A stretch of 64,000 bases of DNA, from positions 80,186 through 144,185 of the forward strand of contig CAVEJT010000001.1 of assembly GCA_963616135.1 (NCBI GenBank), read 5' to 3'. The notes under the pieces were generated by a model. It worked only from the letters and a program-made list of their open reading frames with translations, was not told the DNA's origin and did no database searches. Shown here piece by piece: positions 52,691 through 60,972 of the stretch (positions within the stretch are counted from its first letter, which is position 1; each line of letters begins with the position of its first letter). The DNA is from UMGS1613 sp963616135 (GTDB lineage Bacteria; Bacillota_I; Bacilli_A; RF39; UBA660). Both the position numbers and the translations under genes were made by a program.

Positions 52691-53444
52691 TAAATTAAGA
52701 AGACAAAAAATAAATGTAATGCTTAACGAAGAGGAAAGAAAAATTATAACCGAAAAAGCAATCAAATATGGATTTGGTGATTGCTTAGCAGAATATATAA
52801 GAGCAGCATGTATTTATGAAAATATATATATAGAAGATGTTCAGGGAAAGCAAGAGTTATGTGAAATTGTAAGTAGGTTTATAGAAACATTAAGAGAAAT
52901 ATTAAAAGAACAAAAGAAAATATTAAATAACTACATGTTAGATAAAAAAGATATTGATGTTATAAGTAATCAGAATAACATTATAATTAAAATGATAAAT
53001 AAATTATCTAATTTAGTAATATCAATTTTGTCTGTTAATACAGAAAAGAGAATTCAACAGAGATTAGGAATGGTTGAAAAATATAAAGTAGATGAAAACT
53101 TCTATAAAAAAATCATGAATAACAACTATCAACATTTTATAGTAAGACCATCTAATTTAAATAGACCTAATCAAAAACCTATGTATATAGTTTATTTAAA
53201 TAATAACACTTATACCTATTCATTAGAAGATATTAATAAAGAGGACTTTATTAAAAAGGTAAATGAATGCAGAGATATTGCTATGCAGAAAGATTTATTA
53301 ATATCATTTTATAGAGAAGACAGCATATTGAATTTTGGAGTCATTATGGAATTTCAAGATAAAAAAGCAGCCAAAGAATTTGCTAGTGAAATTAATTCAC
53401 AGTTCTTTTCGTTAGAAGGTGATGCACGTGCCAACAACCTCTAG
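52665..53444 (+). CDS. MobC-like relaxosome protein
   Basis: 259 residues. The N-terminal 50 residues have the ribbon-helix-helix form of MobC/plasmid relaxosome proteins: KINVMLNEEERKIITEKAIK followed by YGFGDCLAEYIRAACIY. The rest is helical, then a beta-rich C-terminus (QHFIVRPSNLNRPNQKPMYI). Immediately precedes and overlaps the relaxase, as mobC genes do. Longer than usual MobC (about 120 residues), so the C-terminal domain is an addition. Confidence 0.75.
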   Translation: MNSTEERYSKLRRQKINVMLNEEERKIITEKAIKYGFGDCLAEYIRAACIYENIYIEDVQGKQELCEIVSRFIETLREILKEQKKILNNYMLDKKDIDVISNQNNIIIKMINKLSNLVISILSVNTEKRIQQRLGMVEKYKVDENFYKKIMNNNYQHFIVRPSNLNRPNQKPMYIVYLNNNTYTYSLEDINKEDFIKKVNECRDIAMQKDLLISFYREDSILNFGVIMEFQDKKAAKEFASEINSQFFSLEGDARANNL

Positions 53445-55104
53445 GTGGTCGGTGCATGGTGTTCAGGGAAGAATAGATTGCATCAATTATATTAAAGATT
53501 CCAAAAAAACAAAGGATGGAACATTAATAACAGGTATTAATTGTTCTTCTCAATTTGCTGCTTATGAGATGAAAGTTAATAACGATAAGTTTCATATAAT
53601 AGAAGATAACGATAGTAGAACCTGTTATCATGGATATCAATCTTTCGATCCAAAAGAAAAGGGATTAACACCAGAGAAAGTTCATGAGATGGGAGTTGAA
53701 CTGATGAAGAGATTATATCCTGACTTCCAAGTTTTAGTCACAACACATGTTGATAGATCCCATTTGCATAATCATTATGTTATAAATGCTGTTAATCTAA
53801 AAGGCAGAAAATTAGAAGACAGATTAGCCAATCCTATTGAAGGATTGTATGGTTTAAGAGATATGAGTGATAAGATTGCACTAGAGTATGGATTAAAAAT
53901 AATTGAGGATGCACCAAAAATTGGAAGGTTTGGTAAAAGCAAATATTTATATAGTGAAGCTATTAAGACTTGGCGTCAGCAAATAATTGAAAAGATAGAA
54001 TACTTAAAAAGTATATGTTTTTCTTTTGATGAATTGTTAGAAAGATTAACTTTTGATGGATATCAAATTAAGGCAGGAAAAAATATTCGTATTCGACCTT
54101 ATGGGAAAGAAAGATTTGTAAGTATCAAAACATTAGGTGAAGGATACAGTGAAGCAGAATTAAAAGAATTTTTTAAACAAAAAAGAAAAAATCAAACTGT
54201 AATTAATTTTGAACAATATAAATTACTTGATGAAGATAGTGAAATTTTATCTTTATATAATGAACTTGCAATTAGATCAAAACAATCTATTTTATATAGT
54301 ATGAAGGATTTAGATGCTAATAATGATTATTTTAAATACTATAATTCCAGATACATGGAAATAAGAAGATATCATCAATTAGTAGATACTATTAATTTTT
54401 TAAATGATAATAAGATATTTGGTTATGAAACTTTAGAAGAACAAATTGAAAAATTGAAACAAGATATTATTAGTAAAGAAACAGAATATCAAGAACTTGC
54501 TTCTGAAAATGAAACATTACAATTGCGAGTGCCTTTGTGTAATTTATATTTAGAATATTTGGATATATATGAGTCATATAAAGAACAACAAGAATTATCT
54601 TCTTCATACTTAGAACCATCTAAAGAAGTAAAAACCTTTTTAGATGTAAAGGAACAGTTAGGTGTTCAATCACTAGATGAAGTTCAAGATATTTCAGCAG
54701 AAGCAAATAGATTGAAAGTAAAAACAAATAAAAGTTATGCTTATTTAACTTATTTAAAAACAAAAGCAAGTGAGTTAGAAAAGATAAAAGGTATATCACT
54801 TGAAAGTGAAAAGGGTTATATCAAGAGCGTATCAGTTAGTAAAAGTATGATAGATGAATCACGTTCAACAAAAGAAAATTATTGTTTAAGAATTCCATAT
54901 AGTGAAAATTATATTTATGTTCCAAAAGGTAATATTGCATGGATTAGTTTTGATAAACGAGGAATTTTATATCTAGTGGATGATAAAGAATATATTTTAT
55001 ATGATAAGTATAACGAAGAAAAAAGACGTGCAACAGGAGAAGAAATAGAAAAAATTTCTCAAGAAGAAAAACAAAAAATAAATGATTATTATAAGAACAA
55101 ATAA
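53428..55104 (+). CDS. relaxase, MobP-type (Relaxase/VirD2-like)
   Basis: 558 residues from GTG 53428 (GAAGG 8 nt upstream; ATG 53422 is the alternative). The nuclease domain contains VTTHVDRSHLHNHYVINAVN with the HxDxxxxHNH metal triad at about 105-114, and EAIKTWRQQIIEKIEYLKS. The catalytic Tyr is probably in an early segment such as RIDCINYIKDS. After the nuclease come coiled helices (about 300-440) and a beta-rich C-terminus (ENYCLRIPYSENYIYVPKGN) similar to one in the primase. It nicks oriT and pilots the strand. MOBP assignment rests on the motif spacing. Confidence 0.9.
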   Translation: MPTTSRWSVHGVQGRIDCINYIKDSKKTKDGTLITGINCSSQFAAYEMKVNNDKFHIIEDNDSRTCYHGYQSFDPKEKGLTPEKVHEMGVELMKRLYPDFQVLVTTHVDRSHLHNHYVINAVNLKGRKLEDRLANPIEGLYGLRDMSDKIALEYGLKIIEDAPKIGRFGKSKYLYSEAIKTWRQQIIEKIEYLKSICFSFDELLERLTFDGYQIKAGKNIRIRPYGKERFVSIKTLGEGYSEAELKEFFKQKRKNQTVINFEQYKLLDEDSEILSLYNELAIRSKQSILYSMKDLDANNDYFKYYNSRYMEIRRYHQLVDTINFLNDNKIFGYETLEEQIEKLKQDIISKETEYQELASENETLQLRVPLCNLYLEYLDIYESYKEQQELSSSYLEPSKEVKTFLDVKEQLGVQSLDEVQDISAEANRLKVKTNKSYAYLTYLKTKASELEKIKGISLESEKGYIKSVSVSKSMIDESRSTKENYCLRIPYSENYIYVPKGNIAWISFDKRGILYLVDDKEYILYDKYNEEKRRATGEEIEKISQEEKQKINDYYKNK

Positions 55105-55120
55105 ATAGGAAGGAATAAAT

Positions 55121-55447
55121 ATGGAAACGTTAAAAAAAGAAGAATTAATTAATATTTTAAAATATGCTTATTTTATGTCTATGGTGGTAGCACCAATTAA
55201 TGCAAGAAAAGTTGGATTAAATAAAGCAGGTGGACTAATACCTGAATTTTATCAGTATTTAGTTGAGGCATTAGAAAAAGGTGAGCGAATAGATTTAAGT
55301 AGAGATCCAGAAAATGATATTTTAAGTGATGTTTATCAGAATTGTATAGTTCCAGATGTTGGTGAGAGAAATTTAACTTATGCAGATTTTTTTATTGGTG
55401 CTTCAAAAAAAGAAACAACGCCAGAACATGATGATTTTGAAAAATAG
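55121..55447 (+). CDS. hypothetical protein
   Basis: 108 residues, not recognised. Helical start (LKKEELINILKYAYFMSMVV), then KAGGLIPEFYQYLVEALEKG and an acidic end (EHDDFEK) that recurs as SFEK at the end of the protein at 57536. ATG behind GGAAGG, 16 nt after the relaxase. No membrane segment. Confidence 0.55.
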   Translation: METLKKEELINILKYAYFMSMVVAPINARKVGLNKAGGLIPEFYQYLVEALEKGERIDLSRDPENDILSDVYQNCIVPDVGERNLTYADFFIGASKKETTPEHDDFEK

Positions 55448-55453
55448 TTTTAT

Positions 55454-55463
55454 GTGGTATAAT
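55454..55463 (+). promoter_or_regulatory. extended -10 promoter of the lipoprotein gene
   Basis: TGTGGTATAAT with TATAAT at 55458-55463; the following leader TATAGAAG...AATTTGTTGAAA resembles the one after the TATAAT at 56603. Confidence 0.55.
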
Positions 55464-55516
55464 TAAATATAGAAGCAACAAATAAACAATAATTTGTTGA
55501 AATGGAGGAGTTGACT

Positions 55517-56554
55517 ATGAAAAAGAAACTATTTGCTATTTTATTATGTGGAGTGGTGATATTAGGTATGACTGGGTGTGGTACGAAAAGTAATTCAAAA
55601 CCAAAAGATAATACAGAAGATAATATAAAGATTGTTAAATCTGAAAATAAGTCAATTAAATACACCGACTTTGATAACGGTCTAGTTAAAATGAAAGTAC
55701 CAGAAGGATGGAAAGTTGAAATTTTATTAAATAATTATGTTATGTATACTTTGAGAGTGTATAATCCTGAAAATCCGTTATATCAATTTTTCTTTAGTTT
55801 AAAAACTGAAGGATATAATAAGTCAAAGGAAGCACAAGCATTTCAACAAAAATATTATCCAAACGATTATGCTGGAAAAATGCCTGTAATAGAAGATAAA
55901 ACAACAGAAGGATTTTATAAAGCAGTATTCAGTCTAAATAAAGATCCATTCCCAGTTATGACAGATTTTACTGTTATTGATAATTTAGGCAATGGTCCAT
56001 TTGGTGGAGATATGTTAAGAGCTTCATTTAAAGATGGTAGTGGAAATGAAGGAGAGGGAGTATTTACAGGGTATGTATTTGATGCAGGTACATATTATGT
56101 ACCTGAAAATTTTCTTACTGGAAAACAAATAGATATATACTTTTTAAGTGTATATGATGCAATGTTTGTTTCAGCACCAAAAGGAGAACTTGTAAATTGG
56201 CAAGAACCATTAAATACGATTGCTTCATCAATGGAATTTACTGATACATTTATGAATGCAGTTCAAAGCCAATTAGATGCTCAAATGAAAACTTTTAATA
56301 ATATAAGAAGCATTTGTAATGAAATATCTGATGGTATAATGGACTCTTGGGAAAAGAGAAGTGCTAGTTTTGATATAATGAGTCAAAAGCAAAGTGATGC
56401 AACTCTTGGATACGAAAGAGTTTATGATACTGAAACAAATGAAATATATAAAGCATATAATGGCTTTACTGATGATTATGATGGAAAAAGATATAAATCT
56501 ATATCAGATGATATGTACACAAAAGGTATAGATGGATATATTGAAAAGAAATAA
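55517..56554 (+). CDS. lipoprotein, unknown function
   Basis: 345 residues from ATG 55517 (GGAGGAG upstream). Residues 1-21 are a lipoprotein signal (KKKLFAILLCGVVILGMTGC) with the lipobox Cys at about 21. The mature part is alpha/beta with an N-terminal segment VKMKVPEGWKVEILLNNYVM like PsbP/DUF-type lipoproteins that start mPegW. Anchored on the outer face of the membrane. It is transcribed from its own promoter and followed by a terminator. Possibly an entry-exclusion or surface factor; no direct evidence. Confidence 0.75.
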   Translation: MKKKLFAILLCGVVILGMTGCGTKSNSKPKDNTEDNIKIVKSENKSIKYTDFDNGLVKMKVPEGWKVEILLNNYVMYTLRVYNPENPLYQFFFSLKTEGYNKSKEAQAFQQKYYPNDYAGKMPVIEDKTTEGFYKAVFSLNKDPFPVMTDFTVIDNLGNGPFGGDMLRASFKDGSGNEGEGVFTGYVFDAGTYYVPENFLTGKQIDIYFLSVYDAMFVSAPKGELVNWQEPLNTIASSMEFTDTFMNAVQSQLDAQMKTFNNIRSICNEISDGIMDSWEKRSASFDIMSQKQSDATLGYERVYDTETNEIYKAYNGFTDDYDGKRYKSISDDMYTKGIDGYIEKK

Positions 56555-56564
56555 AATATGTTGT

Positions 56565-56598
56565 AAAGCAGACTAATTAAAAAAAGTTTGCTTTTTTT
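56565..56598 (+). terminator. intrinsic terminator after lipoprotein gene
   Basis: AAAGCAGACT / AGTTTGCTTT stem (one G-T pair), loop AATTAAAAAA, then seven T. It is followed directly by the next TATAAT (56603-56608). Confidence 0.7.
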
Positions 56599-56602
56599 GT
56601 AG

Positions 56603-56608
56603 TATAAT
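56603..56608 (+). promoter_or_regulatory. -10 promoter for small membrane gene
   Basis: GTAGTATAAT just after the terminator T-run; leader TATAGAAG...TAATTTG parallels the one at 55467. Confidence 0.5.
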
Positions 56609-56658
56609 TATATATAGAAGTACAGATAAATAGTAATTTGAAAGTGAGATGAAATATT

Positions 56659-56802
56659 GTGAAAAATAAAAAACTAACGAATTGGATCATCGCCATTATA
56701 GTTGCTATTGTGTATCTATCAGTAAGTTTTATATTTGATATATGGGCATATTCTTGGCTTATATGGGTGGCTTATGCAATTTATAGATTTATTGCAAAAT
56801 AA
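56659..56802 (+). CDS. small two-helix membrane protein (47 aa)
   Basis: GTG 56659 (GTGAGATG upstream), 47 codons to TAA 56800-56802. Two hydrophobic segments (WIIAIIVAIVYLSVSFIF and WLIWVAYAIYRFIA) are separated by DIWAYS; five Trp in 47 residues. Starts with the basic KNKKLTN. No homologue recognised. It has its own promoter, and the noncoding 117 nt downstream hold only a weak hairpin around AGCAAAGA/TTTGCT. Confidence 0.55.
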   Translation: MKNKKLTNWIIAIIVAIVYLSVSFIFDIWAYSWLIWVAYAIYRFIAK

Positions 56803-56919
56803 AAAATTACAATTTGTAGAAAAGCAAAGAATCTTTGCTAAAAACAATAATATTGTAAAGAATCTTTGATAGATTATTTAATACTTTATTAATAAAATAT
56901 TTTTGGAAGGAGGAAAATT

Positions 56920-57477
56920 ATGGATCTGGGTAAAAAAATATTAGATATAAGAAAGGATAACAAAATGTCTCAAGAAGATTTTGCAGAGATTTTTAATGTA
57001 ACTAGACAGACTATATCTAGTTGGGAAAACTCTAAAAGTTATCCAGATATTGAAACACTTATAAAGATGAGTGATAAATTTAATGTTTCTCTAGATATTT
57101 TGTTAAAAGGTGATAAAAAAATGATAAAGAATATTGATGAAAATGTTAAAAATAACAAGAGAAATAAGAAAATAATAATTATTTTAATAACAATTATTAT
57201 TGCACTTGCAATTGCCTTTGGAATTATTTATAAATTTAGTTTATTTGGTTTCAATAATACAAAGAGTGATGCTAAAGGAAGTTTATATGTAGCTTGTTCT
57301 CTAAAGGATAATAAATACTTTTATAATGTAAACTATGGAGATAATTATAGAATATTATCTGTTGATGGAGATGAATACATTATGAAGAATGTGGATACAG
57401 AAAAAGCAACAAATGCTAAAGAAGTGATAGATATAATCAAAGATTATTTTGAATTACATAATGGCAGTTGTGAATAA
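56920..57477 (+). CDS. XRE-family HTH regulator with membrane helix
   Basis: 185 residues. HTH at about 5-62 (MSQEDFAEIFNVTRQTISSW with ENSKSYPDIETLIKMSDKF and VSLDILLKGD, a very typical Bacillota type), then a basic linker, a membrane helix at about 85-107 (KIIIILITIIIALAIAFGII) and an extracytoplasmic domain of about 75 residues. Such proteins may sense an outside signal and regulate locally. ATG behind GAAGGAGGA. Terminator follows. Possibly part of the sortase/wall-protein region control. Confidence 0.85.
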   Translation: MDLGKKILDIRKDNKMSQEDFAEIFNVTRQTISSWENSKSYPDIETLIKMSDKFNVSLDILLKGDKKMIKNIDENVKNNKRNKKIIIILITIIIALAIAFGIIYKFSLFGFNNTKSDAKGSLYVACSLKDNKYFYNVNYGDNYRILSVDGDEYIMKNVDTEKATNAKEVIDIIKDYFELHNGSCE

Positions 57478-57490
57478 ATTACAATTTTAC

Positions 57491-57510
57491 GAGCAGAAAT
57501 GCTCTTTTTA
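57491..57510 (+). terminator. intrinsic terminator with GAAA tetraloop
   Basis: GAGCA-GAAA-TGCTC followed by TTTTTATTTT, just after the XRE-TM gene. Confidence 0.75.
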
Positions 57511-57535
57511 TTTTAATTAAAAGAAAGGAGAAAAA

Positions 57536-57838
57536 ATGAATACAGATTATATAAAAAGTTTATTAATTATGTTTAATAATAAAAATGTTTATGAAATTGA
57601 AACAGCACTGGCAATTTATGAATTTATGGATAAGGATATTAATAGCATATCAGATGCAGAAATATTTAGGGTATATGATTTAATTCATTCACAAGATGAA
57701 ATATTTGATGATTATGTTAAAGAAGAAATTCAAAGAATCAAAGAAGATCATGATAAAGAGGAAAGAATTAAAGAGGATATATCAAAAAAAGAGAAAGATA
57801 TTCAAAAAGAAAAAGAACAAGATTCATTTGAAAAATAA
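57536..57838 (+). CDS. hypothetical charged protein
   Basis: 100 residues with a helical N-terminal half (LIMFNNKNVYEIETALAIYE) and a strongly charged coiled-coil-like C-terminus (HDKEERIKEDISKKEKDIQ), ending QDSFEK. Not recognised. ATG behind AAAGGAGAAAA. Followed after 60 nt by the HU gene. Confidence 0.55.
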   Translation: MNTDYIKSLLIMFNNKNVYEIETALAIYEFMDKDINSISDAEIFRVYDLIHSQDEIFDDYVKEEIQRIKEDHDKEERIKEDISKKEKDIQKEKEQDSFEK

Positions 57839-57854
57839 TAATTTTGTTGAATTA

Positions 57855-57865
57855 TGTGGTATAAT
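57855..57865 (+). promoter_or_regulatory. extended -10 promoter of the HU gene
   Basis: TGTGGTATAAT with TATAAT at 57860-57865, 34 nt before the ATG; same core as at 55454. Confidence 0.55.
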
Positions 57866-57898
57866 TAATTTAACAGAAAATACAGGAGGTGAATATAA

Positions 57899-58174
57899 AT
57901 GAAAAAAGCTGAAATTATTGAAGCGTTAGCAGAAAAAACTGGTTTAACTAAAGCAGACGTTGCTAGAGTTTACGAAGGAACTTTTGAATTGTTCAAAGAA
58001 GAATTAGGTAAAGGTAATGATGTGGCAGTAGCTGGATTTGGTACATTCAAAGTATCTGAAAGAGCAGCAAGAACTTGCAGAAATCCTAGAACTGGTGAAA
58101 CAATTAATGTTGATGCTTGTAAAGCAGTATCTTTTAAAGTTGGTAAAGATTTAAAAGAAACAGTTAATAAATAA
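57899..58174 (+). CDS. hup: HU-family histone-like DNA-binding protein
   Basis: 91 residues matching the whole HU fold: KKAEIIEALAEKTGLTKADV (helices), VAVAGFGTFKVSERAARTCR and RNPRTGETINVDACKAVSFK (beta arms with the Pro-containing tip), ending KVGKDL. HU bends DNA and often assists site-specific recombination; an element-encoded copy near int/xis may help excision or the relaxosome. CAGGAGGTGA upstream. The two Cys residues in the arm (RTCRNP, DACKAV) are less usual. Confidence 0.93.
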   Translation: MKKAEIIEALAEKTGLTKADVARVYEGTFELFKEELGKGNDVAVAGFGTFKVSERAARTCRNPRTGETINVDACKAVSFKVGKDLKETVNK

Positions 58175-58189
58175 TTAAAAAATGATATT

Positions 58190-58219
58190 GGGTTAGTATG
58201 ATGAATACTAATCCTTTTT
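58190..58219 (+). terminator. intrinsic terminator after HU
   Basis: GGGTTAGTAT / ATACTAATCC stem (one G-U), 5-nt loop, then TTTTTATTTT. Confidence 0.8.
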
Positions 58220-58258
58220 ATTTTATTATAGAACAGGAGGATTTGAAAAAATAATATT

Positions 58259-58996
58259 ATGAAGCAAATAAAAATATTTTTATTGTTTTTGTTATTAATA
58301 GTTTTAGGATTTAGTTTATATAAAATAAATCAAATAAATAATGAATTAAATTCTTCACAAGAAATAAAAGAAGAATTGATTGAGTTAGTTGAAATACCAG
58401 AAACACCATCAGATGAACCATCTTTTCAAGTTGATTTTGAAGAGTTAAAAAAAATAAATTCTGACGTTATTGGATGGATAGTTATAGAAGGTACAGGAAT
58501 TAATTATCCTATTGTTCAAGGAAATAACAATTCTTTTTATTTAAATCATTCTTATGATAAAAAATGGAATTCATTAGGGAGTATATTCGCAGACTATCAA
58601 TCATCAAATGATTTTAGTGATTATAATACTTTTATTTATGGTCATCATACAAGGAATGGAAGTATGTTCGGAGAATTATATAAGTATATGAATGTTAGTT
58701 TTTATAAACAAAATAAAACATTTTATTTATATACACCGACAGGAAATTTTACAGCAGAGATTTTCAGTGCATATATAGATAGTACAGATTCGTCTTCATA
58801 TAATCAATCATTTAATTCAATAACAGAATTCAATGATTATATTAATTTAGTTAAAGAAAAAAGTAATTACAGCACTGATGTAAAAATTGATGTGAATAAA
58901 GATAAAATAATTACACTTTATTCTTGTTCTCATGAATCTAATAGAAAGAAAAATGATAGATATTTTATTCATGCAGTATTAAGAAAACTAAGTTAA
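58259..58996 (+). CDS. srtB: class B sortase
   Basis: 245 residues. N-terminal membrane helix (about 3-22, IKIFLLFLLLIVLGFSLYKI) and a sortase domain with IGWIVIEGTGINYPIVQGN, the catalytic His in IYGHHTRNGSMF (about 126), the catalytic Cys in ITLYSCSHESN (about 222, TLYSC as in class B), and the Arg after NDRYFIH (RKLS region). Class B enzymes anchor specific surface proteins; the VQTG sorting signal at the end of the 22230 protein is the likely substrate in this element. ATG behind AGGAGGATTTG, with a separate terminator. Confidence 0.92.
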   Translation: MKQIKIFLLFLLLIVLGFSLYKINQINNELNSSQEIKEELIELVEIPETPSDEPSFQVDFEELKKINSDVIGWIVIEGTGINYPIVQGNNNSFYLNHSYDKKWNSLGSIFADYQSSNDFSDYNTFIYGHHTRNGSMFGELYKYMNVSFYKQNKTFYLYTPTGNFTAEIFSAYIDSTDSSSYNQSFNSITEFNDYINLVKEKSNYSTDVKIDVNKDKIITLYSCSHESNRKKNDRYFIHAVLRKLS

Positions 58997-59035
58997 AAAT
59001 ATATAATTATCTATGCAGTTTAAAGAATGTATAAT

Positions 59036-59062
59036 AATAGCTTTTAACAAAGCTATTTTTTT
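59036..59062 (+). terminator. intrinsic terminator after sortase
   Basis: AATAGCTTT / AAAGCTATT stem, loop TAAC, then TTTTTTG. Confidence 0.8.
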
Positions 59063-59115
59063 GTTGGAGTAATTTATGTAGTGCAAAAAATTGAGAGTAA
59101 GAAAGGGAGAAATAT

Positions 59116-59343
59116 ATGAATGAAACAATGGTTTATACAGTGAAAGAAGTAGCAGCAATTTTGCATAGTAGTCCAAATTATGTCTATACTCTGATAAGAA
59201 AGGGTTATCTTCCTGTTGTGAGATTAGGGAGTATAAAGATATTAAAACAGTCCTTAGAAAAATTTTTGATTGAAAATCAAGGAAAAGATTTATCAAATTT
59301 AGAAGATATAAAGCCGTTAGATTTTTCTAAAATAGGAGAATAG
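59116..59343 (+). CDS. xis: excisionase-type HTH protein
   Basis: 75 residues with a MerR-like winged helix of the excisionase/HTH_17 family: YTVKEVAAILHSSPNYVYTL followed by IRKGYLPVVRLGSIKILKQS. Directly precedes the integrase (3-nt gap), the normal xis-int arrangement. It bends DNA at the ends and biases the integrase towards excision. ATG behind AAAGGGAGAAAT. Confidence 0.88.
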   Translation: MNETMVYTVKEVAAILHSSPNYVYTLIRKGYLPVVRLGSIKILKQSLEKFLIENQGKDLSNLEDIKPLDFSKIGE

Positions 59344-59346
59344 TTA

Positions 59347-60621
59347 ATGGCACAAGTAAATATAGAAAAGAGAGGAAATGTTTATCAGTATAGATTTGAG
59401 ATAGCACCACAAGGTGGTAAAAGAAAATTTATTAATAAATCAGGATTTAAAACAAAATCAGAAGCACAGGAAGCAGGTAATATAGCATATACAGAATATA
59501 TAAATGCTGGTGTTCCTTTTAAAGAATGTAAATTATCTTATAGCGATTATTTAGACTATTGGTTAGATAATTATTGCAAATCAAATTTAAAATACAATAC
59601 TATTTGTAAATATAGAACTATTATAGATAAATATATAAGACCTAGATTAGGTTTATATAGGTTATCTACACTTACAAGTGTGAGATTAAATATGTTTATT
59701 ACAGAAATATGTGATGAATACTCTTTTTCAAGATCTTATTTTAAAAATATATTGAAAGTTGTTAAAGGAACTTTTAGAGATGCTTGTAATTTGTATGGAT
59801 TTATAAAATATAATCCAGCTCTAACGTTGAGATTACCAAAAATGGATATTGATAAAAAAGATCCTAAACATTTATATACACAAGAAGAAATAGATAAGAT
59901 ATTATTTAGATTTAGATATAATGATACTTTTACTTGTTCTTTTTTAACATCATGTTATACTGGTATGAGAACTGGAGAAGTTTTTGCGTTAACATGGGAT
60001 GATATAGACTTAGATGAAGGTATTATTTCTATTAAGCATAGTATATATGATAAAGCGAAAGATATAAAAGGAAGATGGTATTTAGGAAGCACTAAAACAA
60101 TATCTGGAGAAAGATTAATCTATATTAGTCCAACTTTATTAAGTGCATTAAAAAATTATAAAGCCAAACAAGATTATTTAAAACAATTATATGGAAATAA
60201 ATATATTTACTATTATTTAGAAGATGTGAAAAATCAGTATGGCAAAGTGATAGAAAAAAGAATTGTTCAAAAAACTGATGAAACAAAAGATCAAATTACG
60301 TTGAATTTAGTATTTACTAAATCTGATGGTAAATTTACAGGTACAGATATTACCAAATATCCATTTGAGATTATTCATAAAGAATTAGGCATAGAAAAAT
60401 GTAGATTCTACGATTTAAGAGGAAGTTATGCAACTAAGGTTTTAAACTCTGGTGTAGAAATTAGAGATGTTGCTGATATGCTTGGTCATAGAAATATAGA
60501 AACGACTGAAAATTATTATGTATCTAGTACAGATACATCAAGAAAATGTGCAACAGATAATTTTGACAAAATGATACAATCGGAAGTTATTAATGAAATA
60601 TCAGAATATTTAGTTTTTTAA
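59347..60621 (+). CDS. int: tyrosine recombinase (ICE integrase)
   Basis: 424 residues. N-terminal arm-binding domain (VYQYRFEIAPQGGKRKFINK), core-binding SAM-like domain (about 65-165), and catalytic domain: Arg I in CYTGMRTGEVFALTW (about 207), RFYDLRGSYATKVLNSGVEI (Arg II; the first His of HxxR is Tyr, as in several clostridial integrases), LGHRNIETTENYYVSS with His and the nucleophilic Tyr. It catalyses integration and excision of the ICE. Placed at the right end of the element, followed by a terminator and the attachment region. Confidence 0.93.
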   Translation: MAQVNIEKRGNVYQYRFEIAPQGGKRKFINKSGFKTKSEAQEAGNIAYTEYINAGVPFKECKLSYSDYLDYWLDNYCKSNLKYNTICKYRTIIDKYIRPRLGLYRLSTLTSVRLNMFITEICDEYSFSRSYFKNILKVVKGTFRDACNLYGFIKYNPALTLRLPKMDIDKKDPKHLYTQEEIDKILFRFRYNDTFTCSFLTSCYTGMRTGEVFALTWDDIDLDEGIISIKHSIYDKAKDIKGRWYLGSTKTISGERLIYISPTLLSALKNYKAKQDYLKQLYGNKYIYYYLEDVKNQYGKVIEKRIVQKTDETKDQITLNLVFTKSDGKFTGTDITKYPFEIIHKELGIEKCRFYDLRGSYATKVLNSGVEIRDVADMLGHRNIETTENYYVSSTDTSRKCATDNFDKMIQSEVINEISEYLVF

Positions 60622-60627
60622 TTATTA

Positions 60628-60672
60628 GCAACATACCCATTCTTTATCATGTGGTGTGTTGCTTATTTTTAA
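60628..60672 (+). terminator. intrinsic terminator after the integrase
   Basis: AGCAACATACC / GGTGTGTTGCT arms with a long loop, then TATTTTT. Confidence 0.6.
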
Positions 60673-60704
60673 ATTTTATAGTATAATTTTAGTAGAACAG
60701 TTTT

Positions 60705-60930
60705 GTTGACTCATTTACTATGTAGTCAACACTATTGGCATATATTTGGAGAACGAATGGTATCATGATAACAATGTGTGCAATTTGTGTGCAAAAATTA
60801 AAAAATGTATAGTTCTATATATACTATATGTATGACATAATACCAATACCGTTCAGACCCATTTTCCCTTGAAATATATATAATACTATATATATTTCAT
60901 AGTATCATATATACTGAAAAAGGATGAACA
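60705..60930. other. candidate right-end attachment region (attR side)
   Basis: This 470-nt gene-free stretch after int holds, in order: inverted repeat GTTGACT/AGTCAAC (60705-60711, 60724-60730), two direct repeats TGTGTGCAA (60775-60783, 60786-60794) spaced 11 bp, a perfect 13-bp AT palindrome (60870-60882/60887-60899, loop ATAC), and the SEC-C remnant. Direct repeats phased by one helical turn next to int resemble arm-type integrase sites. The exact core and the left partner cannot be identified here. Confidence 0.5.
60870..60899. repeat. perfect 13-bp AT-rich palindrome
   Basis: TGAAATATATATA, loop ATAC, TATATATATTTCA. It lies 32 nt before the SEC-C remnant. Could be a hairpin terminator-like element, a recombinase target or a DNA structure at the ICE end. 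Confidence 0.6.
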
Positions 60931-60972
60931 TGCGGCTCTGGTAAGAAGTACAAACAATGTTGTGGCAAATAG
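60931..60972 (+). pseudogene. remnant 3' end of a SEC-C motif gene
   Basis: CGSGKKYKQCCGK followed by TAG is an almost perfect SEC-C zinc motif (usual CPCGSGKKYKKCCGK), but upstream in the frame there is only T-E-K-G and a TGA, without the preceding Cys-Pro or any start. It is probably the tail of a target gene (SEC-C tails occur on SecA and many small proteins) cut off by integration or decay. The rest of the target would lie beyond the other end of the element, not seen in this window. Confidence 0.65.
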
